A stretch of 64,000 nt of DNA from Aaosphaeria pasadenensis (lineage: Eukaryota > Ascomycota > Dothideomycetes > Pleosporales). Below are positions 31,730-44,152 of the stretch, piece by piece (positions within the stretch are counted from its first letter, which is position 1; the number at the start of each line of letters is the position of its first letter). Under the pieces are notes generated by a model, which worked only from the letters and a program-made list of their open reading frames with translations, had not been told where the DNA came from and made no database searches. The position numbers and the translations under genes were made by a program. Where the stretch lies: assembly GCA_022813625.1 (NCBI GenBank), contig JAKLMB010000026.1, positions 186,001 through 250,000 on the forward strand, read 5' to 3'.

Positions 31730-34019
31730 TCATGGACCGAATCCGAACAAATTCCCATCGTCTTCAAAGTTCGGGAAAGAAGAATTGAACAAATCAAGGA
31801 TATCAGTTCCTTGGAGCAAATCTTCGTTGGTGGGGTTGGTAAGCCATACTGGTAAGTCTGTAATTGGACTTGTCGAAAGTCCGACAACTGGCTGTGTTCG
31901 AATTGGTGGCTGCATTCCCGGAATATTGGCCGTCATATAGGTCGGCATTGGTACAGTAGAGAGGCTCTTCGACGAACCACCGTCGTTGCCTGGTCGTTGT
32001 GCTTGACTTTCCTGCACGAAGGATCTTGCAATACTTGAGAAGTCTGCAAGAATATGACCGGGTAGACTACCATTAGACGCATACTCGATGCGACTGAAAT
32101 GACCAATGCCGATGTCAAGCATGCTAAGATTGACTGCGGTGTCTGGATGAGTGGGATGGTCGATCACTACGTCGAAAAGAACCAGGAAACCAGCCAGAGG
32201 AACAGCTGCAAGCACCCTATTGAAACATGTTAGTATTATGATTTGAATACGAATGGAAGGTGACGGTACCATAGTGGCGTGTACGGCTGGACCTCAATAA
32301 ATTGTGTCACGTCAAGAATGGATCTTGCGGTCCGCATCACGCTTGCTACTGCTTCGGATTCATTTGTCGGTTGATCCTCTAATTGCAGCAGCACGCGATT
32401 CAAGTGCAACATAGTGGTATAGTACAGTAGATGCAATTTGACGCAGATGTTCATGGCCAGTGTTGTAGGAATGCAATGTGGTCGGATTGGTTGGCCTGGC
32501 TGTAGATTCAGCGGAATACTGGCACGCCAGTTCTCAAGCTCCGACTTAAGGCGGCGAACGACGTCAACGTAATATCGTTGCGTCCGCCCTCGCGCACTGA
32601 CTGAGTAGATGGATGAGTAGACGCGGCTTAGAAGTCTTGATATCCTAACAGATGCGAGGGAGAAGTCGAAAGGATTGCAGTCAACACCTGATAGCGGCTG
32701 TGGCGAGATAACGCTGCTAATATCAGAGTCCATGATCGTGGAGCTACGTCCGGTCGTAAATGTCATAATCTTTTCGAAGCGATAAAGAACCCAGAATGTC
32801 CGGATCCGCTCGTCATCACCGGGGGCCGTACATCGGTCGTAACCTAGAGATTGGGCTCTCTTGGCCGCCTCATATATCATGGTATGCTCTAAATGTAGAG
32901 ACGACACATTCGATGCAAATATGGCCATGGCGGCAATAGCTTGCACAGTATGTAAGGTAGCCTTTGTGATTAACAAATTGGGAAACAAAGCTAGGGAAAT
33001 GGAGAAAAACCGCCATGCAATGTTCTTTGCCGGCTGGTAACTCCCACCATCATGAAACTGCGAACCAAGTGCGAGGATTGCATGGAAGAGGGCGGACCAG
33101 GGTTTGTCTGCCTCGAGGTATTGAGAGAGATTCGGTCCAAAGGCGATAGCCTCGAATCGGGCTCTGTCGATAAACGTGTATATAGGATGGAGCTGTTCGA
33201 AGTATGCTGATTGCGATCAGTTCCATATATTGGATGTACCGTACCAAAGCTGGACTTACACTGGATGCATGCCTTGACGAAACTGGAATTTGGGTCCGTC
33301 GATGTCGATGTCTTTTCAGACCCGGCCATAGAAATCGAAAGACGATCAAATCCTCCCAAGCGCTCTGCAAGAAACGCAGTGGCCTTGGTGTGGGCCTGCA
33401 AGACGCGGTCGTGACCGAGCTTTGCTGAAAGTGCTGATAGGCGGCGCTCCGAGTAGAAGGTTAAGCTGTACTCATTTCCTAGATCCAATCTTAGCAACGA
33501 CTACTCACAAGCCGCCAAGTACAACTTCGGTTCCGGGGTCATAGTTAAACTTACCGAAAACGCCAGTGCCTGCAAGGCCTACTTTCGGGGCAGTTGTTGG
33601 CAGAGCAGGATCCTTCCTTGGTGCAATCAAGAGTCGATCCACGTACAAATCCTGGAGGCCGTCATAGTGGGGTGTGGGTTCTCCCAAAGCCACTTCGGCT
33701 TCTTGGATGCTAGTCTCATCTGTTTGTGTTGCCTCATCGCGATATTGATCGATTTCTGTCGCCTCCTGTCGCCTTCGAGGCCTTCTTTGAGCGCTAAACC
33801 GACACACCTCGTTTCTTCGCGAGCAATTGTTACAGCGCGTCACTCCTGCAAGTCCTGCGAAGAGGTTATAAAAAGAATCTAATCCATTTCAATCGTTGTT
33901 CAAAAAAATTGATGGTGACGAACAAGCGGAATGGTACGAGACTCACCTATACCTGAGCAAGCAACTTTGCGATTTTTGCATCGGTCGCAAGACTTCATAA
34001 TCTTTTGTCCTGAACCCAT
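31730..34019 (-). CDS. Zn2Cys6 transcription factor
   Basis: Five exons (34019-33947, 33845-33555, 33478-33260, 33206-32270, 32216-31730) join in frame to 668 residues. Introns are 101, 76, 53 and 53 bp. The zinc cluster is split by intron 1: CDRCKNRKVACSG then VTRCNNCSRRNEVCRF. An alternative acceptor 9 bases upstream (33855) would add three residues between the two halves in frame. A basic patch (RRPRRRQE) follows. The Fungal_trans-like region includes YFEQLHPIYTFIDRARFEAI, LFHAILALGSQFHDGG, AIAAMAIFASNVSS and ERIRTFWVLYRFEKIMTFTTGRSS. The tail is acidic/aromatic (DLFNSSFPNFEDDGNLFGF), a likely activation region. It is divergent from the ABC pump and convergent with a rhamnosidase remnant; either could once have been a target (inference). 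Confidence 0.92.
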
Positions 34020-34631
34020 CTTGTGTTGTGCCTTGGAAGACATGACATCGTTCGAAATAGACTGAATGGAAACAAGATATGGTATCTTCGTTCGGAGGAA
34101 GGTAATGGAGGGAGGCTAGGGGACAGGTTCGGCCGATATATTCACCTGTGAGCAATGGATACTGGCTTCTTAATTGGTAGGCGCTGAGAGAGCACGTGAT
34201 AGAGTCTCCACTACAAGGGGGGTGCTTGTGCGAGTTGGACAGGTTAGTGCCCATTCTCTCATAGAAAATCAGACGCACAGATGTGTTCACCCGCTCAGCG
34301 CCACCCCTTGTGCCCTTGTACTCGGACGAGGATGTGCATATTCGATGCTTGGAATCAGTCCACTCTTCTATCAGACAACACGAACATTCACATGCCGTTG
34401 TCCGCATAGGCTGCGCTGCACAATCGTTCGAACAAGGTCCACACAAAACCCGTAACTCGATTGTCTTCCGGACGTGAGGCTCAAGTGGCCGCGAATACTT
34501 TCGGAACCGAGACTGCGAGATGACATCCTTTTGCAGAGATCCTCCTTTTGTGGATACTTCTTTTTCTACGTATATATTTGTTTGCTGCCGTGATCTCACC
34601 AAGATGTCTTCCAACGCCTTTATTTGCCGCC
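34020..34631. promoter_or_regulatory. Divergent promoter of Zn2Cys6 regulator and ABC pump
   Basis: 612 bp between the two start codons, interrupted at 34213-34311 by an inverted-repeat element. The remainder has no recognised motif and no gene. The element splits the promoter into about 194 bp on the regulator side and 320 bp on the pump side. Confidence 0.6.
34213..34311. mobile_element. MITE-like inverted-repeat element, copy 2
   Basis: 99 bp with imperfect terminal inverted repeats: the left end reads ACAAGGGGGGTGCTTGTGCG and the complement of the right end reads ACAAGGGGTGGCGCTGAGCG. It has no coding capacity. The middle shares GACAGGTTAGTGC and ATTCTCTCATAGAAA with the copy at 19239. 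No obvious target-site duplication flanks it, so the class of its parent transposon is not settled. Confidence 0.65.
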
Positions 34632-37600
34632 ATGGCTACCACAGAATTGAACGGAGGGCATGCGCCTAGCATGCGTTCTTCAGGCTCTTCTGAGGACGAA
34701 CCGCTATCTCAAACCGCCATTGCACAACTGGTGCGCACTGTGTCGAATGTTGCACACCAGACAAGCAGAACAGTTGACCCTTTCGATATCAACGATCCTC
34801 ACTGGACTTTGGAGCGAACACTCTTAGCTGCTATCGAGCGGACGAGGAATGATGATTTGGGACCGCTCTCTCCCAAGGTATCCGTTGCATGGAGCCAGGT
34901 TACCGTCTATGGCAACCATGTCGCTACAACAGAACAGAAAGACGCACTCTCTCTCTTCACGCAACTGGGTCCATGGCTTCGAAAACTTCGAATGAAAGCG
35001 CCCGAGAAGGTTATCCTACACGGTACGGACGGAATTCTGCATCCAGGCGAAATGCTTTTGGTCCTTGGCCCACCCGGAAGTGGTTGCACCAGCCTACTCA
35101 AAATGCTCTCTGGTCAGACTGATAGTTTTCGTCGATGGTCAGGAGCAATCAACTACAGCGGAATTCCTCTCTCTACCATGCAGGAAAGGTTCTCTAGTAT
35201 GCTCGCATTTAATGATGCAAGTGACAACCATTTTCCATACCTCACTGTGGCCCAAACATTGGAATTTGGTGCTAGCACGAAGACACCCCATCAGCGCATC
35301 AATGGAATATCCAGAAAGAAATTCATTGAGACCACTAGGGATATCCTGCTAGCCACGTTCGGATTGAAACATGCTGCAAACACCCGTGTCGGCAACGACT
35401 TTGTGCGTGGAGTATCAGGAGGCGAGCGCAGGCGCGTCTCGATCGCAGAAATGGTGCGAATCCCAAACACATCACACTCATTGATAATATATGCTTACCG
35501 TATATAGCTTCTTACAAGGGCTTGCGTCACCTGTTGGGACAATCCCACGCGTGGATTAGACTCCTCTACCTCCCTAGATTTCGCTAAGGCATTGCGCGTA
35601 GCAACAAACCTTACCGACAACGTATCTGTCTCGGCCCTATACCAGCCTGGCGACGCGCTTGCAGAGATCTACGACAAGGTTCTTCTGCTCCACGAAGGCC
35701 GGCAGATATTCTTCGGAAGCTTGGCCGATGCAAAAACAGCCTTTATCGAGATGGGATTTGAATGCACGACACGCCAGACGGTTGCCGAGTTTCTTGTTTC
35801 AGTAACAGATGCAAAAGCACGAGTTGTGCGGGAAGGGTTTGAGGCAAGAGTCCCTCGCACGGCAGCGGAATTTGAAGCCAAGTGGAAATCGAGTGACGAA
35901 TTTCGCCGGTTGCAGGACGAAATCGCATCCCATGGCCAGACCATGGAAAAACAGATAGCAACCGAAATGCAGCGTTTCAAGAAGTCTTTGACATCAGAAA
36001 AGGCCCCTGCAACCCGCCACCGCTCACCATATACCCTCAATCTGGGGATGCAATTCAGCACCACCTTTAACAGGGCAGTTCAGCGGATAAGAGGCGAATA
36101 TGCCTACTTCCTTGCGATCACCGTCACTATGCTGGTCATACCAATGGTCATAGGCTCTATGTTCTACGATATCGACCCCGGTACTAGTGGTTTCTTCTCA
36201 AAAGGAGGTGTGATATTTTTCATGGTCTTGTTCAACATCATCGTCACATTTGCAGAAGTAGCTGCACAATTCGCTCAACGACCAATCGTCGAGAAGCATC
36301 ATTCGTATGGGATGTACCATCCTTTCATCGATGCTCTGGCGAACATGCTTTCACAGTATCCCATCAAGATTTTCAACATCCTCTCCTTCACTGTCATTGT
36401 CTATTTCATGGCTGGCATGAAGAGGGAAGCAGGTGCCTTCTTCTTATTCGTTCTATTCACTTACCTGACAACTCTCACCATGACCGCCTGGTTCCGAATT
36501 ACGGCGGCTTTGGCAAATACGGTCGACACGGCACTCGCCTTCGCTGGGTTATCGGTGTTGCCACTAGCGGTCTATGCCGGATACATCATCCCAAGACCGT
36601 CTATGCATCCCTGGTTCAAGTGGATCTCATACATCAATCCCATCTATTACTCTATCGAGGCGCTAATGGCCATTGAATTTCATGGCCGCAAAGCGCCTTG
36701 TCGGACTCTTGTTCCTTCGGGCCCAGGATATGAAAATGTAGACAGGGCAAACCAGGTCTGTCCGGTCATAGGAGCCAAACCGGGCGAAGCCTTTGTACTG
36801 GGTGATGACTACCTAGGTCTCGCATTGGACTATCATTATTCTCATATTTGGCGCAATCTTGGCATCTCCATTGGCTTTTTCCTCGCATTCACCGCGATTT
36901 ACGCCATTGTAACGGAATTCTCCAAGTTGAAAGGCAAGTCGGGTTCATACACTATCTTTCGGAAAGGTGCTACACCCGCAATACGGGTCTCAGGAGTATC
37001 TGACATAGAATCTGGACCTTCTGAACCAACGATCAAAGGAAAGGATACCATGCCCAACAAAGAGGTACCCAAGCTCGCAGCTAGCACTGACGTATTCTGC
37101 TGGAACAACATCAAATACGATGTCAAGATTAAGGGCCAGACACGGAGAATCCTCGACGACGTCCAAGGTTTCGTTGAACCGGGGACTCTCACAGCTCTGA
37201 TGGGAGCGTCTGGAGCGGGCAAAACATCTCTGTTGAATGTTTTGGCTGGGCGCCAGGGAGACATAGGGATTGTGACTGGCGATATGGATATCAATGGAAC
37301 ACCTCTTGACGCCTCCTTCAAACGCCGTACAGGTTATGTACAGCAACAAGATGTACACATGGCGGAGATGACGATCCGTGAAGCATTCCAGTTTTCTGCA
37401 CTCTTGCGCCAACCACAGAGTACGCCTGTTTCGGAGAAGCTCGCCTATGTCGAAGAAATAATCTCGCTATTGGAGTTGGACGGATACGCAGAAGCCGTAA
37501 TCGGCCACCCCGGAGAAAGTCTGAATGCTGAGAAACGAAAACGAACGACCATTGGGATTGAGCTTGTCGCTCGGCCTTCGCTCTTGTTGTTCGTTGATGA

Positions 37601-39020
37601 GCCAACGTCTGGCCTAGACTCCCAGTCCGCTCTTTCTATCGTCAAATTGCTGCGAGATCTTGCCAACGCCGGCCAGGCGATTCTCTGCACAATACACCAG
37701 CCCTCCGCGACATTACTAGAGCAATTTGACCGCCTGCTACTTTTGGCCAGTGGTGGCAAGACTGTGTATTTTGGCAATCTTGGCAAAGACTGCTCAAAGG
37801 TGATCGATTACTTTGCCCAATACGGGGCTCAACGGTGTCCTCAGGACGCGAATCCTGCCGAGTATGTCCTCGAACAGATAGGTGCGGGGGCATTTGGCAA
37901 AGCATCACTCGATTGGCCTTCAATCTGGGCGACATCAGTCGAAAGGCAAGGAGTGGCAGAGCGTATCGCAGAGCTCAGATCCGGAAGAGAGGCTCGACAA
38001 ATCAGCGATGAATCAGCCTCTACGGACACATTTGCAACGACATGGCTAAACCAATATCGTATCGTCCAAAAACGACTGTTCATGCAACATTGGCGATCCC
38101 CGCCTTACATCGCTGGAAAACTCTTCATCAACATCGTTGGCGGGCTGTTCCTAGCTTTCACCTTTTACAAAGAATCGAATACCCTGCAAGGCCTACAGAA
38201 CAAGACTTTCTTCATCTTCAACGTCTTACTCCTATGCCTTGTACTAATAGTTCTTCTACAGCCGAGACTTGTTGGCCTCCGGGAGATCTACGACGTACGG
38301 GAACGTTATTCCAACATGTACCACTGGAGCGTGTTCGTTGCTTCAAACATCATTGTTGAAATCCCCTTCAACTTTGTGATAGCTTCTGTGTGCTTTCTCT
38401 GTTGGTACTTCCCAGTGGGTTGGTGGCAGAATATTTCCGACGGTCGCGGTGCATTCATGTACTTTGTGTTCCTTCTCTACCAAGTCTACCACACCACATT
38501 CTCGCAAGCCATCGCCGTCATATCTCCAAACGCCGAAACCGCCGCGATGATGACCATCCTCTTTTACACCTTCATCCTCGCCTTCAGCGGCGTCTTGCAG
38601 CCGCTACAGCAGCTCGTCAACTTCTGGCACTTCGCATACTACGTCAGCCCGTTCACCTGGCTTGTCTCCGCCCTGATGTCCGCGGGAGTAAGCGGCGTTC
38701 GCGTCCGCTGCGCGCCTGCAGAAATCAACATCTTCCAGCCTCCCCAAGGGAGCACCTGCGGCGAGTATGCTGGCACCTTCGCGAAGATGACCGGCGCCGC
38801 AATCTACAACCTAGAAGCCTCGAAAGATTGCCAGTTTTGCCGGTACGAGGTGGCGGATGCGTATCTTGCGACTGTGAACATGGATTATGGCGATCGCTGG
38901 AGGAATGTGGGTCTTTTGGTCGCTTATATCTGCTTCAATGTTTGTGTTTTTACGCTGGGGTTTTATCTGCACTCGGGACCTGGATGGAGGGGTTTGCTGT
39001 ATAGGCGGAACAGGAAATAG
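34632..39020 (+). CDS. Full-size PDR-type (ABCG) ABC transporter
   Basis: Two exons (34632-35453 and 35508-39020; intron 54 bp) give 1444 residues, the standard PDR length, in (NBD-TMD)x2 order. NBD1: Walker A GPPGSGCTSLLKML (Cys in place of Lys, normal for PDR), signature VSGGERRRVSIAEM, and, joined across the intron, TCWDNPTRGLDSS. TMD1 spans about residues 460-750. NBD2: Walker A GASGAGKTSLLNVLAGR, degenerate signature LNAEKRKRTTIGIEL, Walker B LLLFVDEPTSGLDSQSA. TMD2 follows with a Cys-containing external loop before the last helix. These pumps sit in the plasma membrane and export hydrophobic compounds such as azoles, phytoalexins or own metabolites. The start is the ATG at 34632; 28 further in-frame codons upstream are hydrophobic and less likely. 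It shares a promoter with a Zn2Cys6 factor. Confidence 0.95.
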
Positions 39021-39581
39021 AGGGGGATGTCGGGCTCTCTTTTGCTGTTTAGATGGAATTAATAGGGTTATATGCAGCATAGAACAACAACTTGATTCGC
39101 CCCTCTCGGTACAGCAGCAATTGTTGGTGCACATACGGGACGGGTATGGAGTACAGAGTACATATGGGCGGCACATTGTGCATTGTCATCACACATACCC
39201 TCTCTGTAGTATAGGTACCTAGGTAACCAGTTGGTAAAAGTATATTGTTCGTGTATAATGTTGCTTCTTTTCCTTCCATCCTTTCACTATCATCATTATT
39301 ATCATTATCATCATCATGCTTCTCCTTCAACCTGTGTGTGTGTTCGTCTCATCCCTAATGGCAGCTCCATCCATATAATACTTCGTCACCTCCGCCCTCT
39401 TAGTGGCTGGAGCGATCAAAACCCCGCTTATCTAACATTCCGCCAAGACTACTCCCACACGTTGGATTTTCGCTCCATCATCGCGACGAATTGTGACTTT
39501 CGAAACGGACCACCACCACCCGTCGCCCTGCCACCTTCGAACCGACGCCTTTGAAGCGATAATCCGCTCAAACCCGTCATC
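39021..39581. other. Intergenic region between ABC pump and eIF3a
   Basis: Contains the palindrome TACCTAGGTA at 39216-39225 and a (TCATTA/TCATCA)-type microsatellite at about 39290-39316. The last 150 bases are a C/T-rich leader for the eIF3a gene. No gene supported. Confidence 0.6.
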
Positions 39582-42500
39582 ATGGCTCATCGTGGTCCCG
39601 GCAGCAAGCCGGAGGTATGTACCCGGCTTTCCATTTCCTATGCGAAATGCGGGCACACAGACTAACAACCACTGCAGAATATCCTCAAGCGGGCAAATGA
39701 ACTTATCGGAGTCCAGCAGCCTCAAGCTGCCCTCTCGCTACTCCACGAACATGTCATCTCTAAGCGAACCCGAAACTCCCCCATCGTATCCCTCGAGCCG
39801 GTGATGCTTCTTTTCGTTGAACTCTGTGTCGATCTGAGAAAGGGCAAGCTCGCAAAGGATGGCCTCTACCAGTACAAGAACACCGCCCAGAACACAAATG
39901 TTGGAACCATCGAGGTAGGCAGACACGGAAATATAGGACTTAGGAATAAAGTACTGACACCGTGACAGCTCGTGTTCAAGCGATTCATGGAACTGGCTGA
40001 ACAGAAAGTCACCGAGGCCCAGGCCAAAGCCGACGATGTTCAATCCTCGCTCGAGACCACCACCGCTACGCAGAATATCGATGACCTTGAGGCTTCCGAG
40101 ACTCCCGAATCCATCCTCCTCTCAACCGTGTCCGGCGAACAGTCTCGCGACCGAACCGATCGTGCCATCGTCACTCCCTGGTTGAAGTTCTTGTGGGAGA
40201 CCTACAGGACGATCTTGGACGTCTTCAAGAACAACGCACGCCTCGAGATCATGTACCAGAGCACCGCACTCAACGCCTTCGCTTTCTGCTCCAAGTACGC
40301 CCGCAAGACTGAGTTCCGCCGCCTCTGCGAGCTCCTCCGAAACCACTTGCAAAATGCCGCCAAGTTCTCCTCCCAGATGCACGCCATCAACCTCTCCGAC
40401 CCCGACACCCTCCAGCGTCACCTTGACACCCGTTTCCAGCAACTCAACGTGGCGGTCGAGCTCGAACTGTGGCAGGAGGCTTTCAGGAGTGTCGAGGATA
40501 TCCACACCTTGTTGAATCTGAGCAAGCGCCCCGCCAAGAACATCATGATGGCCAATTACTTCGAAAAGCTCACTCGCATCTTCCTCGTCAGCGAGAACTA
40601 CCTTTTCCATGCAGCTGCTTGGAGCCGATACTACAATCTCCTGCGCCAATCTGCTGCCGCTGTCGCCTCTGGCCAGGGCCTGAAGAAGGACAACCCCGCC
40701 GTCACCGAAGCCGATATGACGAAGGCAGCTTCGTTTGTGCTTCTTGCGGCTCTGGCCATCCCAGTCATTAGCACTTCCCGCTCCCGGGGTGCCCTCGTGG
40801 ATGTTGATCAGGCCAGAAACAACAAGAACTCCCGGCTGACGAACCTCCTCGGCATGGCCCAGCCTCCTACTCGTGCCATCCTCTTCAAGGATGCCTTGAG
40901 CAAGGGTCTCCTCAAGCGTGCCCGTCCCGAGATCCGTGATCTGTACAACATTCTTGAGGTTGACTTCCACCCTCTATCCATCTGCAAGAAGATCTCGCCT
41001 ATCCTCGCCAAGATCGGCGCCGACGAGGAAATGAAGAAGTACGTTGGCCCTCTTCAGCAGGTCATCCTCACCCGCCTCTTCCAGCAATTGTCCCAGGTCT
41101 ATGATTCCGTAGAGATCAAGTTCGTACTCGACCTGGCCCAATTCCCCGACCCCTTCCAGGTCAGCAGCGGGACGATTGAGAAATTCATCATGAACGGCTG
41201 CAAGAAGGGTGATTTGGCCATTCGAATCGATCATGCTAGTGGCGTGCTCACCTTCGACTCGGATGTCTTCTCATCCGCAAAGGCCATGCACGCAGGTCCG
41301 GGAGCTGGCTCGGCGGAGGAATCAGTCCAGCGCCTGCAGAGCACTCCCGCTGAGATTGTTCGCTCCCAACTCACTCGCTTGGCCAAATCTCTGTTCGTCA
41401 CTTGCCAATATGTTGATCCTTCTTTCAACGACGAACGCAGGAAGGCCAAAGAAACGGCTCTTCTGCGAAGCAAGGAGGGTGCCGACAAGGAGCACCAGGA
41501 GACTCTTGCTCGCCGCGATGTCATCACACAAAAGAAGGAGGCCGCTCTCAAGGCTGCGCAGGCTAAGGAGAGTGAGGAGCAATCCAAGCGCCTGCTCCGC
41601 GCTCAGCAGGCCCGCGACGAGGAGGCTCGCCGTCTCGCCGAAGAGCAGCGCCTCCGCACTCAGCAACGTCTCCAGGCCGAGCAAGCTCGTGTCCAGCGCG
41701 AGGAAATTGAGAAGCAGCTCAAGGAACTCAAGCAAGGCACAAAGGTCGAACTTGATATTCCCGAGGACATCACTGAGTTGGATTCCGGCCGCATTCGTGC
41801 CATGAAGCTTGCTGCTCTCGAGAAGGAGAAGAACCAACTCGGAGAACAGCTCCGCATTGCCGGAAAGAGAATCGACCACTTGGAGCGTGCTTATCGCAAG
41901 GAAGAAATCAAGCACTTGAAGGGCGACTACGAGCGCCAGTTGAAGGAGGATCAAGCTGCGTACGAAAAGGCCAAGGTCGAGACTCTGAAGGAGGCTGAGC
42001 ACAAGCACAAGGAAGATGTTGCCCTCAAGCATCGTCTGTCAAGGCTTGTGCCCAAGTATCAGAGCTTCGTTAACGACGTCAAGCAACAGCGCAAGGCCGA
42101 GTTCGAAAAGCGCAGCAAGAAGGCTCAGCAAGAACTTGATGCCAAGAAATCTGCACGTATTCGCGAAATCAAGGAGGCTCGTGCAAAGGAGAAGAGGGAG
42201 CGCGAAGAGCAAGAGAGGAAACAAAGGGAGGAAGAGGAGCGCGAGAGAGCCGAAGCCGAGGCCAAGGTCAAGGCAGAGGAAGAGAGACGCGCGAAGTTTG
42301 CGGAAGAGAAGGCAAAGAGGGAAGAGGAGAGAAAGTATGCTTCGATGCCATCCCAAACCCCTAGATTCACACATGCTAATGCTTCTGGTAGGAAATTGGA
42401 CGAGAAGGCTGCTTTGCAGCGCCAGAGAGAAGAGGAGGCGGAAGCCAAGCTTGCCGCAAAGAAGGCCGGTGGTCTTCCGGACCGCACCGTCTCGCGCGAT

Positions 42501-43046
42501 CGACCTTCAGAATCAGCTTCTGCTGGCGGTCCCCCACGTCTCAATCTCGCCGGTGGCAAGCCATCGTGGCGTGAGCGTGAAGCTATGAAGGCTTCAGGCC
42601 AGGCACCTCCATCGGCTCCTGCGGCCGCCCCACCTGCTGCTGCTCCATCTTCGGCTGATCCTCCTGCTGCCGAGAGCGAGGCACCAAAGAGGGGCGGATA
42701 CGTTCCACCTGCACTGCGCGGCAAGACCGAAGGCGTCTCTGGTGGAGGTTGGCGCGAGCGTGAGCGTGAGCGCGAGAGTGGTGGCCGCGGCCCTGCTCCT
42801 CGTGCCGAACCTTCTGGACGTTATGAGGCACCTAGCGGCCGTAGCAGGTTTGATGCTGGCGACAAAGGCAGGACTCAGTCGCCTGCTACTGGCGGCGGTT
42901 ATGTCCCACCCGGCCGACGTGGCCAGGCAGAGGGTGGTGACAGGCCGCGTGGGGAGGAGCGTGAGCGCGAGCGCGAGCCTCTACCTCAGGGTCAGGCCTC
43001 CACAGATGGCAAGTACAGGCCTGGTGCATTCAAGAGATCAGGTTAA
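39582..43046 (+). CDS. TIF32: Translation initiation factor eIF3 subunit a (Tif32)
   Basis: Four exons (39582-39614, 39678-39914, 39969-42334, 42392-43046) give 1096 residues. The start is the first ATG of MAHRGPGSKPE, the typical eIF3a beginning. NILKRANELIGV and the helical repeats lead into the PCI region (to about residue 500, ending near QFPDPFQVSSGTIEKFIM and IRIDHASGVLTF). A long charged coiled coil follows (about 560-900), then a Pro/Ala- and RERERE-rich tail ending KYRPGAFKRSG. The third intron (57 bp, 42335-42391) has a length divisible by three and no in-frame stop; removing it restores the continuous EEERKKLDEKAALQRQ coiled coil. eIF3a scaffolds the eIF3 complex on the 40S ribosomal subunit during scanning. 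A housekeeping gene in an otherwise accessory-rich window. Confidence 0.97.
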
Positions 43047-44152
43047 CAAATCACTTGACTTGACAGTATGATTAATCCAAAAGGGGGAAATGCCTTTCAA
43101 GATGATATGACGACGACGAAAAGACCTCCAATTTGGGCACATAGGGAACGGTAGGGTAGATAAATGGCTGGTGGAGTTGGGCCCTGGTCGGCATGGCTCG
43201 ACTCTTCTCTTTTTTTTCCTCTACTACCATTGGGACGAACGAGACACGCACGTAGGAGAGAGGTCTCAAGAGATTTATAGCATTTTCCAATTCACTTCAA
43301 ACAACTTCCAATACTCTGAACTACGCCATGTGCTGCCTCCTGTTTTTGCGCCCCTTTGTAACATGATTGCTGGTTCTTTCTATGACGCTGGTTTGATCTT
43401 GTAGATATCAACGATGTTTGTTTTGGACTTCACGGCCCAAATTTCAGTTGGCTTGCGGTCTAGTCATTCTACAATGAATAGTTACATGAAAATCACAAGT
43501 CCGCACGAGGCCATAGTTCTTCTGATTATTTTAGTGACTACCAACCCATCATTCTCAAACCCAAGCCAACATGTTTAGTGCCTGATCTATGAGACTCGAA
43601 CTTTTTGTACAGCCATCTCAGTTCTCTATCTGTAAGCCCCACTCAACCATTCTAGGTGACTCTGTTTTACACCGTACGTACAATCTGTTATTATCAACAT
43701 CCTTAAAAATCATGAGGAAAAGGCGGTAGGCGTATTGCCTATATTTGATGCCTGGCCAACATGTCTTAGTTGGCATCTATCAGCGAGTCCGCGCGTCTAT
43801 CAGGCATCACGTTACTAGAGTATGAGGACAGATTGACGATAGACCATTCAATGGATACATAGAAGCATTTCAACTTCGCAGTCACTCTTTTGGAATCTAC
43901 AAGTACCAGGTTCCAATCTGTTGCAAAAGGTATATGCGATTCATGAGGTACTGCCGCTAGCTGAGGCTGAGCGATCCAGGCATCAATTTCCGTGGCTGTA
44001 CCTACCAAACGCGCACCTGTGTAGCGACCTGCAACCTCGTATATATCCTCTGCGTTTGCCTCGATTATATTGCATCGAAGAATTTGCGTATAATAATTGA
44101 TTGGTTAAGACCCGCGATTGGCTGTGGATAATTGCAAGATCGAGACCTCGCC
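43047..44152. other. Intergenic region with an unassigned open frame
   Basis: 3' flank of eIF3a, then the promoter of the 2EXR-like gene. A minus-strand frame from about 44110 to 43766 stays open for about 115 codons and has protein-like composition (DIYEVAGRYTGARLVGTATE), but it has no ATG near its 5' end and no family I recognise. It may be a gene relic or chance. Confidence 0.45.

Noticed and set aside
41322..42032. 236-codon Leu-rich minus-strand frame inside eIF3a
   Set aside because: It is the complement of the eIF3a Glu/Lys-rich coiled coil (Leu/Ser-rich by mirror effect); no independent start or promoter.
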